Below are positions 36,710 to 45,572 of a stretch of DNA of 64,000 bases, in pieces. Positions within the stretch are counted from its first letter, which is position 1, and each line of letters starts with the position of its first letter. The notes under the pieces were generated by a model. That model was given only the letters and a program-made list of their open reading frames with translations, was not told the origin of the DNA and made no database searches. The translations under genes were made by a program, and so were the position numbers. Where the stretch lies: assembly GCA_018434945.1 (NCBI GenBank), contig JAHDOI010000065.1:1-64000 (forward strand). The letters are read 5' to 3'. This stretch comes from Selenomonadales bacterium (GTDB taxonomy: Bacteria > Bacillota > Negativicutes > Sporomusales > UBA7701).

Positions 36710-37393
36710 ATGCCCTGGCCTGGTAACATATTTAAGGAATTCCGGCGGCTGCGGTTATGGAGGACGTGGACGGAGCCCCGGCCGGCATACGTCGCCGCCG
36801 GGATGGTGTTGATGGCTGCCGTCCTGATGCTGGTCGTGGTCAGCGGCGTCAAGCATCCGGCAGTGCCGGTGCCGACCGCTCCGCAGGCGCGTCAGGAGAC
36901 GCCGTCCGCTACCGCGGCCCGCCCGGAAAAGCCTGCGATAACAGTGGACAAGCCTTTGACCGGCCCGGCCGGAGAACTGGCAGCAAATGAACGGAAGACG
37001 GTCAATAGTCCTCTCCGGCCGGTCGCCGGGACAGTCTCGGTGGCTTTTGGCTGGCAGCTCCACCCGGTTTACGGCGATTGGCGCTATCACCCGGGCGTCG
37101 ATGTCGGCGCTCCCGCGGGCAGTGCCGTAAAAGCGATGTGGAGCGGACGGGTGACAGATATATATGAGGACAGGCAGTATGGGCTGACCGTGGCCGTGGA
37201 CGGAGGCGGGTATGTGGCTCGCTACGGCTCGCTGGCTTCCGTCGCCGTCGCCAGGAACCAGCACCTGCAGGCCGGGGCGACTGTCGGCACCGTCGGTGAG
37301 GCGCCCGGCGAACGGTACCCGCATCTCCACCTGGCCCTTAAAAAAGGCGATAGCTATGTCGACCCGCAGGAACTGCTGTCGATAAGCGAATAG
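36710..37393 (+). CDS. spoIIQ: M23 peptidase-family protein, SpoIIQ-like
   Basis: 227 residues. A single membrane helix near the N-terminus (about 28-50), a low-complexity linker rich in Pro, Ala and Thr, and a C-terminal LytM/M23 domain with HPGVDVGAP (His and Asp zinc ligands) and HLHLAL (HxH). Both zinc motifs look intact, unlike Bacillus subtilis SpoIIQ, which lost one His, so it may be a working endopeptidase. Placement between spoIID and spoIIID gives the name. ATG 36710 follows AGAGGTG. GGGAATAAT at 36681-36689 resembles a forespore sigma-F -10 but lacks a good -35. Confidence 0.83.
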   Translation: MPWPGNIFKEFRRLRLWRTWTEPRPAYVAAGMVLMAAVLMLVVVSGVKHPAVPVPTAPQARQETPSATAARPEKPAITVDKPLTGPAGELAANERKTVNSPLRPVAGTVSVAFGWQLHPVYGDWRYHPGVDVGAPAGSAVKAMWSGRVTDIYEDRQYGLTVAVDGGGYVARYGSLASVAVARNQHLQAGATVGTVGEAPGERYPHLHLALKKGDSYVDPQELLSISE

Positions 37394-37425
37394 CGGGCTT
37401 TTTCCCCTCGTCCCGGCGGCGGCCG

Positions 37426-37454
37426 AAAATGCGTGACATGTCACGCATTTTTTT
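37426..37454 (+). terminator. Terminator after spoIIQ
   Basis: AAAATGCGTGACATGTCACGCATTTT is a perfect palindrome followed by more T; the stem forms with a short loop and then TTTTTTT. Confidence 0.85.
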
Positions 37455-37507
37455 ATTTTGTCCGCATATACATGGTAGCAAACGGAGGGCGAGGGGGAAA
37501 TTGGGAT

Positions 37508-37774
37508 ATGAAGGATTATATCCGCAAGCGGGTGCTGGACATCTGCAACCACATACTTGAGAGCAAGCACACAGTAAGACAGACGGCGGCCGTTTTCGGG
37601 GTGAGTAAGAGTACCGTACATAAAGATATGATCGAAAGACTGCCCACCATCAACAAAAGAATGGCGAACAAGGTGCGCCACATCCTGGAGATCAACAAGG
37701 CCGAACGCCATATCCGCGGCGGCGAGGCGACCAGGAAGAAGTATAAAGACGGCAAAGAAAATAGTGAGAAATAA
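37508..37774 (+). CDS. spoIIID: Sporulation transcription factor SpoIIID
   Basis: 88 residues, the standard size. Helix-turn-helix: [29 protein letters not shown], then a basic C-terminal tail. It is a mother-cell regulator of sigma-E genes. The ATG at 37508 follows GAGGGGGAAATTGGGAT, and the longer open frame before it crosses the preceding terminator. The order spoIIID then mbl is that of Bacillus. Confidence 0.95.
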   Translation: MKDYIRKRVLDICNHILESKHTVRQTAAVFGVSKSTVHKDMIERLPTINKRMANKVRHILEINKAERHIRGGEATRKKYKDGKENSEK

Positions 37775-37907
37775 AAGGAATTGCTGTCATAAGATAGAAT
37801 TAATAGTATTATTTATTGCAAAGAGTGACACTGTTCGGGTTAGCTCTTTTTTTTGGCCGCAGAGGGACAAGCTTAAGAGATTTGGAGTAGGGGAAAGGAG
37901 TTTCGTA

Positions 37908-38936
37908 ATGTTCGGAATGTCTATGGATATCGGGGTCGATTTGGGGACAGCTACCGTACTGGTCTATATAAAGGGCAAAGGAATCGTGCTGCGCGAACCG
38001 TCGGTCGTGGCTATCGACCGCGACACAAACCGCATCATCGCGATCGGCGAGGAAGCCCGTCGGATGCTAGGGAGGACGCCGGGCAACATCGTGGCCATCC
38101 GGCCTTTGCGCGAAGGCGTTATCGCCGACTACGACACGACGGAAAGCATGCTCCGCCATTGTATCCAAAAGGTGGCCGGCAGAAGCATGTTCTTCAAGCC
38201 GCGCATAATGGTATGCGTGCCGTCCGGGGTCACGACGGTGGAGAAACGGGCGGTGCTTGAGGCAGCCATCCAGGCAGGTGCCCGCAAGACATACCTTATC
38301 GAAGAACCGCTGGCGGCCGCGCTCGGCGCCGGCCTGGTGATATCAGAGCCCTGCGGCTCGATGGTCGTCGATATCGGCGGCGGCACCACCGACGTCGCGG
38401 TCCTCAGTCTCGGCGGCATCGTCGTCAGCGAGTCGCTCAGGGTCGGCGGCGACAAGTTCGACGAGGCGCTTGTGCGCTATATCAAGAAAGAATACAACAT
38501 CATGATCGGCGAACGCACCGCTGAGGAAATCAAGGTCAACGTCGGCACCGCGTATCCGGCCGGCCGCAACGAATCGATGGAGATCCGCGGCCGCGATCTG
38601 GTGTCCGGCCTGCCGAAAACGATGCGGATCGGCTCCACGGAAACGCGCGAAGCCTTGGCGGAACCGATTTCCCTCATAATCGAATGCGTCAAGACGGTGC
38701 TGGAGAAAACCCCGCCCGAACTGGCGGCCGATATCGTCGACCGCGGCATCGTCATGACCGGCGGCGGCTCCCTCCTCCACGGGCTGGACAGGCTCATCAG
38801 CCAGGAGACCGGCATCCCCACCTACCTGGCGGACGACCCGCTGTCCTGCGTGGCGCTGGGCACCGGCAAGGCGCTGGAGTCGCTTGAGAACATCCAGGAT
38901 TCGCTGACGACGATCAAAAAGGGCAGCATAGCATAG
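37908..38936 (+). CDS. mbl: MreB-family actin homologue Mbl
   Basis: 342 residues. Bacterial actin that guides side-wall peptidoglycan synthesis. Phosphate-1 loop [18 protein letters not shown], phosphate-2 [18 protein letters not shown], adenosine loop [18 protein letters not shown] are present. ATG 37908 follows AAAGGAG; the open frame begins earlier only because no stop happens to occur. The position after spoIIID and before flhO-like genes distinguishes it from MreB proper, although the family assignment between Mbl and MreB is by context. Confidence 0.93.
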   Translation: MFGMSMDIGVDLGTATVLVYIKGKGIVLREPSVVAIDRDTNRIIAIGEEARRMLGRTPGNIVAIRPLREGVIADYDTTESMLRHCIQKVAGRSMFFKPRIMVCVPSGVTTVEKRAVLEAAIQAGARKTYLIEEPLAAALGAGLVISEPCGSMVVDIGGGTTDVAVLSLGGIVVSESLRVGGDKFDEALVRYIKKEYNIMIGERTAEEIKVNVGTAYPAGRNESMEIRGRDLVSGLPKTMRIGSTETREALAEPISLIIECVKTVLEKTPPELAADIVDRGIVMTGGGSLLHGLDRLISQETGIPTYLADDPLSCVALGTGKALESLENIQDSLTTIKKGSIA

Positions 38937-38940
38937 TATA

Positions 38941-38972
38941 CGGCCGTTCGGGGATCAGAACCCGGACGGCCG
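38941..38972 (+). terminator. Hairpin after mbl
   Basis: 12-bp stem CGGCCGTTCGGG with CCCGGACGGCCG (one T-G pair) and an 8-base loop, followed by CTTAAAT. Probable terminator between mbl and the flagellar genes. Confidence 0.7.
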
Positions 38973-39014
38973 CTTAAATATGCTCACTCCCATAACTTTC
39001 CTGCCCGGAAACAC

Positions 39015-39041
39015 TTAAGAAATCGCAACATATGCCGATAA
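39015..39041 (+). promoter_or_regulatory. Sigma-D (sigma-28) flagellar promoter
   Basis: TTAA, 15-base spacer, GCCGATAA. The -10 matches the flagellar sigma consensus GCCGATA in full, and the -35 TAAA-like block is at the right distance. It drives the flagellar rod/ring genes that follow. Confidence 0.8.
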
Positions 39042-39061
39042 ATAGAGTAGGAGGTGAATGG

Positions 39062-39814
39062 ATGATAAGGGGGATTTATGTCGCCGGCTCAGGGATGATG
39101 ACCGAGGCGACGAGGACCGACGTCATCGCCAACAACCTCGCCAACGCGAGCACGGCGGGCTACCGCAAAGATATCGCCGTCGGCAAGGACTTCCGCAACA
39201 TGCTCATCCAGCGCATCAACGACGGGCCGAACCGCCCGGTCATCGGCAGCATGGGGGTCGGCTCGGTTATCGACGAAGTCGCCACTATCCACACCCAGGG
39301 CAGCATGAGGCAAACCGGCAACAAGTACGATCTGGCTATCGAGGGCCGGGGCTTTTTCGCGGTGGAAACGCCCGCCGGAGTCCGCTACACCCGCAACGGC
39401 AGCTTCACCCGCAGCGCTCAGGGCGAGCTTGTAACCCAGGACGGGTACCGGGTTCTCGGCCAGGGCGGGGCTATCCAGCTCGGCGACCCCGAAAGCAAGG
39501 TCGATATCGTCGAAGACGGCCGGATAATGGTGGACGACGCGGAAGCCGACACGCTGAGAATTGTGGACTTCGCTGACGAAAAACAGCTTGTCAAAGAGGG
39601 CGCCACGCTGTTCGCCGCCGGGCCAGGCCAGCAGGAAGAGCCGGTCGAGGGCATCATGGTACGCGACGGCTACCTCGAACTTTCCAACGTCAACGTGGTG
39701 GCCGAGATGGTCAACCTCATCACCGGCTACCGGGCCTACGAGATTAACAGCAAAGCCGCGCAGGCCCACGACTCGCTGCTTGACAAAGCCGTCAATGATG
39801 TAGGAAGAGTATAA
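39062..39814 (+). CDS. flgF: Flagellar rod protein, FlgF/FlhO type
   Basis: 250 residues. N-terminal rod signature GMMTEATRTDVIANNLANASTAGYRKD and C-terminal signature YLELSNVNVVAEMVNLITGYRAYEINSKAAQAHDS. It forms the proximal rod of the flagellar basal body. AGGAGGTG precedes ATG 39062. The same gene pair follows mbl in Bacillus (flhO-flhP). Confidence 0.94.
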   Translation: MIRGIYVAGSGMMTEATRTDVIANNLANASTAGYRKDIAVGKDFRNMLIQRINDGPNRPVIGSMGVGSVIDEVATIHTQGSMRQTGNKYDLAIEGRGFFAVETPAGVRYTRNGSFTRSAQGELVTQDGYRVLGQGGAIQLGDPESKVDIVEDGRIMVDDAEADTLRIVDFADEKQLVKEGATLFAAGPGQQEEPVEGIMVRDGYLELSNVNVVAEMVNLITGYRAYEINSKAAQAHDSLLDKAVNDVGRV

Positions 39815-39910
39815 TAATACTAGTTTTGGGGCTGGACTTTATAAGAGGCCCCGGGGGTCGCCGACCGACTGAGGCGGCCTGAAATCGGAAAACCGGGAGG
39901 TAAACTCGAT

Positions 39911-40699
39911 ATGATGCGCGCGTTATGGACGGCCGGCACGGGCATGGTAGCCCAGCAGGCCAATATTGACGTTATTTCCAACAACCTGGCGAACGTCAAT
40001 ACCACCGGCTTTAAGAAAAGCCGCTCCGATTTCCAGGATCTGATGTACCAGACTGCCCGCCAGGCAGGGGCGACGACCGGTCCCGACACCCAATTGCCCA
40101 CAGGCATCCAGATCGGTCACGGCGTCCGCCAGGTGGCGACGCAGAAAATCTACACAATGGGCAATCTCCAGAACACCGGCAATCAGCTCGATGTCGCCAT
40201 CGAGGGCGACGGCTTCTTCAGGATAACAATGCCTGACGGAACACTCAATTACACCCGGGACGGCGCATTCAAAAAAGACAGTGCCGGACGGATAGTCACA
40301 TCCGAAGGTTATCCGCTCGAACCGCTGATCACCATCCCCGAGGGTACCACCGAGATCACGATTTCTTCCGACGGCCGCGTGACGGCCACCATCCCCACCC
40401 AGACCAATCCGCAGGATCTTGGCCAGATCCAGCTCGCCCGCTTCGTCAACCCGGCCGGCCTGGAGAGCGTCGGCCGCAACCTGCTCAAGGAGACGGCCGC
40501 TTCCGGGGCGCCCGTCGAAGCCACTCCTGGCGCGGACGGAGCCGGCACGCTTGTCCAGAAATACGTGGAAATGTCCAACGTCCAGGTCGTGGAAGAGATG
40601 GTCAACATGATCGTCGCCGAGCGGGCGTATCAGATGAACTCCAAAGCGGTCACAACCAGCGACTCGATGCTCGAAATCGCCGCCAACCTCAAACGATAG
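39911..40699 (+). CDS. flgG: Flagellar distal rod protein FlgG
   Basis: 262 residues. GMVAQQANIDVISNNLANVNTTGFKKSRSDFQDLMYQ at the N-terminus is the classic FlgG signature, and YVEMSNVQVVEEMVNMIVAERAYQMNSKAV the C-terminal one. It builds the distal rod that passes through the P and L rings. The ATG pair at 39911/39914 follows GGGAGG. Directly before flgA, the order seen in Gram-negative operons. Confidence 0.96.
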   Translation: MMRALWTAGTGMVAQQANIDVISNNLANVNTTGFKKSRSDFQDLMYQTARQAGATTGPDTQLPTGIQIGHGVRQVATQKIYTMGNLQNTGNQLDVAIEGDGFFRITMPDGTLNYTRDGAFKKDSAGRIVTSEGYPLEPLITIPEGTTEITISSDGRVTATIPTQTNPQDLGQIQLARFVNPAGLESVGRNLLKETAASGAPVEATPGADGAGTLVQKYVEMSNVQVVEEMVNMIVAERAYQMNSKAVTTSDSMLEIAANLKR

Positions 40700-41680
40700 G
40701 TGCGGGTCATGGCTAGGATACTGGTGATGCTGGCGCTTCTGTGCCTTTATGCCGTTCCGTCGGCGGCCGCGCCGGTGACGGTCGCGGTGAACGCAGAGGC
40801 CACCGTGACCGGGCCGATTATCACCCTCGGCGAACTGGCGACAATCACCGGCGATGACAAGGAAAGAATAAAAGCGCTGGCTGCGATAAAACTCGGCAAC
40901 GCCTCCTCGCCCGGACACCGCCTGGCTCTTACCAGCGATACGCTCGGTGTTCGCCTGGCCGGGGCGGGCGCCGATCTGAGCGATATAAATTGGCTGGTGC
41001 CGCCGACGATCATTATTACCACCGCCGCCCAGACGATCAGCGGCGACCGGCTGCAGGCCGCAGCTTCCGAGGCCCTCCTGACCCAGCTGTCGGGCGACGG
41101 CGACACCGAACTTTCGGTAACGCCGCTCGGCACACCGCCCGACGTCATGGCCCCCCTCGGCAGCGTCGACCTTAAAGCCGAGTTTCCGGCAGGCATCCGC
41201 TTCAACGCCCCCACCGCCGCAGTCGTCGCCATCAGCGCCGACGGGCGGCCATTCACGACCGTGAGCCTCCGCTTCAACGTCAAGGCTTACCAGCAGGTTG
41301 TAGTCGCGGCGCGCAACATCGCGGCCCGCGAGGCGATAACGGCCGACAGCGTACGCACCGAAAGGCGCGAGATCGGCAAAATGGCCGGTTACATCACCGA
41401 TACCGGCAAAGTCCTGGGGCTCGCCGCCCGCCGTCCGATTACCGCCGGCACCCCGCTCACCGAAGCGGCAGTCGACAAGCCGCTGATGGTCAAACGGGGA
41501 ACGGTGGTGACCATCCTGGTGAAGGCAGGCGGAATGATCATAACCGCCGGCGGCCAGGCGATGCAGGACGGGCGCGAAGGAGAACTCATCAGGGTGCAGA
41601 ACGTGACTTCCAGGCGAATCGTCAGCGCACGGGTCGTTGATAAGAATACCGTCCAGGTAATAATTTACGGTGGAAGGTGA
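40700..41680 (+). CDS. flgA: Flagellar P-ring assembly chaperone FlgA
   Basis: 326 residues. Signal peptide (about 1-24, ending SAAA), an N-terminal variable domain, and a C-terminal SAF domain (VVVAARNIAAREAITADSVRTERREIGKMAGYITDTGKVLGLAARRPITAG). FlgA helps FlgI polymerise in the periplasm; its presence means the flagellum has a P ring. It starts with GTG right after the flgG stop (or ATG 40709). Confidence 0.9.
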   Translation: MRVMARILVMLALLCLYAVPSAAAPVTVAVNAEATVTGPIITLGELATITGDDKERIKALAAIKLGNASSPGHRLALTSDTLGVRLAGAGADLSDINWLVPPTIIITTAAQTISGDRLQAAASEALLTQLSGDGDTELSVTPLGTPPDVMAPLGSVDLKAEFPAGIRFNAPTAAVVAISADGRPFTTVSLRFNVKAYQQVVVAARNIAAREAITADSVRTERREIGKMAGYITDTGKVLGLAARRPITAGTPLTEAAVDKPLMVKRGTVVTILVKAGGMIITAGGQAMQDGREGELIRVQNVTSRRIVSARVVDKNTVQVIIYGGR

Positions 41681-41687
41681 AGCTACC

Positions 41688-42284
41688 ATGGTGTCGAATA
41701 TTTACATAAAAGCATTTATCCTGTCGATGTTCCTGTCGGTCGCGCTGCTCGTCCCGTTGCAGCCGCAGGCCGAAGCCGCGTCGCTGTGGAGCGAGCAGAC
41801 CAGCCTGTTTGGCGACCGCAAGGCCCGCGCCGTCGGCGACAGTCTTACGATCATCATCAGCGAAACCTCGAGCGCCAGCCGCAGCGGCAACGCCGCCAAC
41901 TCCAAATCCGGCAGCACCGACATGAAAGCCGGCACCGGCATGCTGAGGTTCATCGCCGCCGCCAACGCCAGCGGGAGCGACAGCTTCAAAGCCGAGGGCA
42001 AGATCACCAACACCAACAACGTGTCCGGCACGATCACCGTCCAGGTGACGGCGGTCAAGCCGAACGGCAATCTCGCGGTATCCGGCACGCAGAGCATAGT
42101 GCAGAACGGCGAGGAGCAGAAAATAACCGTCACTGGCGAAGTGCGCCCCGAGGATGTCACCGTCGACAACGCCGTTATGTCCTACAACGTTGCCAACGCC
42201 CAGATCAGGATCGACGGCAAGGGCCCGATCGCGAACAAGCAGCGGCAGGGAATCCTCACCCAGATATTCAATCTCCTGTTCTAG
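41688..42284 (+). CDS. flgH: Flagellar L-ring protein FlgH
   Basis: 198 residues. It forms the outer-membrane ring around the rod. The signal peptide (MVSNIYIKAFILSMFLSVALLVPLQ, ending AEA-A) is a type I form; no lipobox Cys is present, whereas proteobacterial FlgH is a lipoprotein. KARAVGDSLTIIISETSSASRSGNA and GEVRPEDVTVDNAVMSYNVANAQIRIDGKGPI are family segments. ATG 41688 is placed by GGAAGGTG, inside the end of flgA. Confidence 0.9.
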   Translation: MVSNIYIKAFILSMFLSVALLVPLQPQAEAASLWSEQTSLFGDRKARAVGDSLTIIISETSSASRSGNAANSKSGSTDMKAGTGMLRFIAAANASGSDSFKAEGKITNTNNVSGTITVQVTAVKPNGNLAVSGTQSIVQNGEEQKITVTGEVRPEDVTVDNAVMSYNVANAQIRIDGKGPIANKQRQGILTQIFNLLF

Positions 42285-42299
42285 CCGGAAAGGGATAAT

Positions 42300-43406
42300 A
42301 TGATGCGCAGATTGATCGCTTTCAGCCTGATAACTCTATTGCTGGCCGCAAGCGCCGCTCCGGCGCTGGCCTACGGCCCCCGCATCAAGGATGTCGCCAA
42401 GCTTCAGGGGGTGCGCAGCAACCAGCTCATCGGCTACGGACTTGTTGTCGGCCTGGCCGGCACAGGCGACTCCGACAAGAGCACCTTCACCGTCCAGTCG
42501 ATCGTCAATATGCTGAAAACCTTCGGTATCACTATCTCCAGCGCTCAGCTCAAACCCAAGAACGTGGGGGCGGTGATGGTGACGGCGCAGTTGCCGCCGT
42601 TCGTCAAACCGGGCGATACCATCGACATAACCGTTTCGTCCCTGGGCGACGCCAAGAGTCTCCAGGGCGGCACGCTGCTGCAGACGCCGCTCAAGGCGGC
42701 TAATGGGGCGGTCTACGCGGTCGGCCAGGGGCCGCTTTCGATCGGCGGGTTCTCCGCCGGCGGCAGCGGCGCCAGCCAGCAGAAAAACCATGTCACCGTC
42801 GGCTCCATCCCCAGCGGCGCCATCGTCGAACGCGACGTCCCCACCCAGTTCGAGGCCGGCGGCACCGTCGTCTTCGTCCTCAACAAACCCGATTTCACCA
42901 CCGCCAGCCGCATCTCCGCGGCCGTCGACCGCCGGTTCGGCCCCATCTCCAGAGCCCGCGACGCCGGCTCGGTGGCGATATACGTACCGCTCGAATACGG
43001 CGGCGACCTGGTCGGCTTCGTCGCCGCCCTCGAAGAGCTGCCGGTCACCCCGGACAGCGCCGCCAAAGTCGTCGTCAACGAGCGCACCGGCACCGTCGTT
43101 ATGGGCGGAAATGTGACCATCGATACCGTGGCTGTCGCCCAGGGCGGACTGACGGTGAAGGTCGCCAAATCCAACGAGGTGTCGCAGCCGCCGCCCCTGT
43201 CGGGCGGGTCGACGGTCGTCACGCCGACGACTGCGCTGGACGTCAAGGATCAGCCGGCGCCGCTCATCGTCCTCCCGGCCACGGCCAGCGTCAGCGACCT
43301 TGTCAGCGCCCTCAACGCTGTCGGCGCCACGCCCCGCGACGTGATATCCATTCTCCAGGCCATCAAGGCGGCCGGCGCGCTTCACGCCGAGCTGCAGCTC
43401 ATATAG
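42300..43406 (+). CDS. flgI: Flagellar P-ring protein FlgI
   Basis: 368 residues with a signal peptide (ends at about 24, ALA). RIKDVAKLQGVRSNQLIGYGLVVGLAGTGDSD at the N-terminus is diagnostic, and the C-terminal LVSALNAVGATPRDVISILQAIKAAGALHAELQLI closes it. It forms the periplasmic ring in the peptidoglycan layer. ATG 42300/42303 follows GGAAAGGGATA. Confidence 0.96.
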   Translation: MMRRLIAFSLITLLLAASAAPALAYGPRIKDVAKLQGVRSNQLIGYGLVVGLAGTGDSDKSTFTVQSIVNMLKTFGITISSAQLKPKNVGAVMVTAQLPPFVKPGDTIDITVSSLGDAKSLQGGTLLQTPLKAANGAVYAVGQGPLSIGGFSAGGSGASQQKNHVTVGSIPSGAIVERDVPTQFEAGGTVVFVLNKPDFTTASRISAAVDRRFGPISRARDAGSVAIYVPLEYGGDLVGFVAALEELPVTPDSAAKVVVNERTGTVVMGGNVTIDTVAVAQGGLTVKVAKSNEVSQPPPLSGGSTVVTPTTALDVKDQPAPLIVLPATASVSDLVSALNAVGATPRDVISILQAIKAAGALHAELQLI

Positions 43407-43418
43407 GCGGTGAAGGCC

Positions 43419-43751
43419 ATGCAGATTAAAGGACCGGCCGCAGCCGGCGAGACCGTGGGGGCAAAAGCGGCCGCCGGCAGGGACGCCAAGGAGGACGCCA
43501 AGCTCAAAGCGGCCTGCACCGAAATGGAAGCGGTCTTCCTCAACCTCCTCATGAAGGAGATGCGCAAAGCGGTGCCGAAGGGCGGCCTCGTCGGCAACAG
43601 CTCCCAGGAGGAAATCGTGCGCTCCCTCCTCGACAGCGAGATGACCAAGAATATGGCGCAATCCGGAGGAGTTGGCCTGGCCGAGATGCTCTACCGCCAG
43701 CTCAGCACCAACGACGCAGCGACCGACAACAAAGGCCAGGCACCCAGATAG
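43419..43751 (+). CDS. flgJ: Flagellar rod-binding protein, FlgJ N-terminal domain
   Basis: About 110 residues. Only the rod-cap domain is present: CTEMEAVFLNLLMKEMRKAVPKGG and VGLAEMLYRQL. The C-terminal muramidase domain of Gram-negative FlgJ is missing, so another enzyme must open the wall for the rod. ATG 43419 has AGGCGGTG upstream; a GTG at 43410 lies inside that site. It ends the flagellar gene run. Confidence 0.88.
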   Translation: MQIKGPAAAGETVGAKAAAGRDAKEDAKLKAACTEMEAVFLNLLMKEMRKAVPKGGLVGNSSQEEIVRSLLDSEMTKNMAQSGGVGLAEMLYRQLSTNDAATDNKGQAPR

Positions 43752-43786
43752 TGCTTGGCTTTTTACCATCAAAGGGAGGGACGGAT

Positions 43787-45202
43787 TTGGCGAAGTTTCG
43801 ACGCAGCATCAGTCTTCTGCTGGCGGTATTGATCGTCGCGGCCCTGGCTGTGGCCCAGGCGGCGCCCCCTGTCGTGCAGAAGGTCCGTTTCCATCAGGCG
43901 CAGGATAAAGTACGGCTGGTTCTCGATATGAATGCCGTGCCGGATTTCAACGTCACACTTGAGCAAGACCCGCACCGCCTCCTGATCGACTTGCCGGCCA
44001 CCGCCGCCAAAGGCGTTCTGCGCCAGGTCGCGCTCAACGACCCCTTCGTGTCCGGGGTGGAGATCCAGGACGCCGGCCCCGGCCAGGTACGAGTGGCCAT
44101 CAACCTCAACATGTCAGTGAGCCACAAGGTTTTCAAGCTCGCCAAACCTGAGCGCCTGGTGGTGGACCTGTTCAAGATCTACGAACAGAAAACCGAGCAG
44201 CAGATCCGGCCGGGAATAAACTATACATTCTGGCTGCGGAGCCAGCCGTTCGGTCCGGTCAGGGCCCATATCCTCCTCGTCGACCCCAAAGCCGGCTTCA
44301 GCCTGCAGCCGGTGCTGTCCAACGGAGCGGTACAGGGCCTCGAGACGCTGTCTTCGATGAGCGCGGGCGCGAGGGCGGCCGCGGCCGTCAACGGTTCATA
44401 CTTCGCACTGAACGGCGAGATCATCGGTTTGCTGAAAATTAACGGCGAGATTGTCAGCTCGCCCAACATCGCGCGTACGGCTGTGGGGCTTTTCCCCGAC
44501 GGCCGGATAATCTTCGACCAGGTGAACTGGCAGGGCTATGCCGAACTGCCCGGCGGTCGGGCCGATCTCAGCGGCGTCAACCGGGCCCGCGGCGACGACG
44601 AGCTTATCCTTTACACCGGCTACTACGGTCCGGCCACCGGCACCAACCCGCACGGAGCCGAATATGTCCTCGGCCCTGACGGGCAGGTGACCGCCGTCGG
44701 CAGGGGCAACACGCCGATCGTCGACGGCAGCGTGGTGCTGTCGGCTCACGGGTCTGCGGCCAAACAACTGGCCGGCCTCAAAGTGGGCGACAAAGTAACC
44801 GTCCGCCAGAGTATCGGCAAGGACTGGGACGCGGCCACCCACGCGCTCGGCGCCGGGCCGATGCTGATCAAGGAAGGCACCATCTACCTGACGACCAAAA
44901 CGGAGGAATTCGGCAGCGACGTCGCCGGCGGCCGCGCTCCCCGCACCGCCCTCGGCCTGACCAAGGAAGGGCGGATACTCCTGGTTGTCGTCGATGGCCG
45001 CCAGGCTGCGAGCGCCGGCCTGACCCTGCTGGAACTGGCCCTGTTCATGCAGGAGCTTGGGGCCGTCGAAGCGATGAACCTCGACGGCGGGGGCTCAAGC
45101 GAGATGGTGATCAACGACAAAATTGTCAACCGTCCTTCGGACGGGCGCGAACGCAAGGTGGCGAACGCACTGGCGGTCGTCGCCGGCAACCTTGCCAAAT
45201 AG
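43787..45202 (+). CDS. AMIN domain plus phosphodiester glycosidase (NAGPA) protein
   Basis: 471 residues from TTG 43787 (GGGAGGG seven bases upstream). Signal peptide about residues 1-28 (ends AQA), then an AMIN domain (QKVRFHQAQDKVRLVLDMNAVPDFNVTL to about 125), known to bind cell wall or outer-membrane sites. The C-terminal half is a NAGPA-type phosphodiester glycosidase: AAVNGSYFALNGEIIGLLKINGEIVSSPN, GPMLIKEG, PRTALGLTKEGRILLVVVDG and MNLDGGGSSEMVINDKIVN. Such enzymes cleave sugar-phosphodiester bonds, for example of envelope glycans. Substrate unknown. Confidence 0.87.
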   Translation: MAKFRRSISLLLAVLIVAALAVAQAAPPVVQKVRFHQAQDKVRLVLDMNAVPDFNVTLEQDPHRLLIDLPATAAKGVLRQVALNDPFVSGVEIQDAGPGQVRVAINLNMSVSHKVFKLAKPERLVVDLFKIYEQKTEQQIRPGINYTFWLRSQPFGPVRAHILLVDPKAGFSLQPVLSNGAVQGLETLSSMSAGARAAAAVNGSYFALNGEIIGLLKINGEIVSSPNIARTAVGLFPDGRIIFDQVNWQGYAELPGGRADLSGVNRARGDDELILYTGYYGPATGTNPHGAEYVLGPDGQVTAVGRGNTPIVDGSVVLSAHGSAAKQLAGLKVGDKVTVRQSIGKDWDAATHALGAGPMLIKEGTIYLTTKTEEFGSDVAGGRAPRTALGLTKEGRILLVVVDGRQAASAGLTLLELALFMQELGAVEAMNLDGGGSSEMVINDKIVNRPSDGRERKVANALAVVAGNLAK

Positions 45203-45219
45203 CGGCGATAATGTATAAT
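45192..45219 (+). promoter_or_regulatory. Possible sigma-A promoter ahead of the small anchored protein
   Basis: TTGCCA, 16-base spacer, TATAAT, just overlapping the end of the preceding gene. The -10 is perfect, the -35 matches 5 of 6. Confidence 0.6.
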
Positions 45220-45247
45220 GAGTAGTAAGAAATGGAGGTGGGGAGAA

Positions 45248-45556
45248 ATGTTCCGACCCAAAAGTGTAGCCGTTTTGACCGTTGTGCTGGTACTGGCGGC
45301 GGTAGCCTGGGCGATGGCGGCGGGTCCGCTCGTCGATCAGAAAGGCGTACTGTCTGGCCGGGTGATGGCCGACGGTCTGGCCGCTCCCGGCGCAGGCGTC
45401 CGCGAAGGCGATGTCCTGGTTCGGGTCGAGGGCCTCACCGGTCCGGCGATCGCCGTCAGGGCGAATGTCGACGGGCAAGTAAGGGAAGTGCTGGTGAAAC
45501 CCGGTGACATGATCCGAACCGGCGATGTGCTTGTAAGGATCGAGCCTCGCAAATAG
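45248..45556 (+). CDS. Small membrane-anchored protein with a lipoyl-like (barrel-sandwich) fold
   Basis: 102 residues from ATG 45248 (GGAGGTGGGG upstream). An N-terminal hydrophobic segment (about 8-28) acts as signal or anchor. The rest has two repeats of the half-motif ending in GDVLVRVE and GDVLVRIE, with VREVLVKPGDMIRTGDVLVRIE resembling the barrel-sandwich hybrid fold of HlyD/biotinyl domains, but there is no Met-Lys-Met lysine, so it is not a cofactor carrier. A role with the next gene is inferred from proximity. Confidence 0.65.
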   Translation: MFRPKSVAVLTVVLVLAAVAWAMAAGPLVDQKGVLSGRVMADGLAAPGAGVREGDVLVRVEGLTGPAIAVRANVDGQVREVLVKPGDMIRTGDVLVRIEPRK

Positions 45557-45572
45557 GGAAAGGATTGATTTG

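Noticed and set aside
37442-37471. Sigma-E promoter before spoIIID
   Set aside because: CATATACA is a fair -10, but the -35 position lies in the spoIIQ terminator palindrome and does not match.
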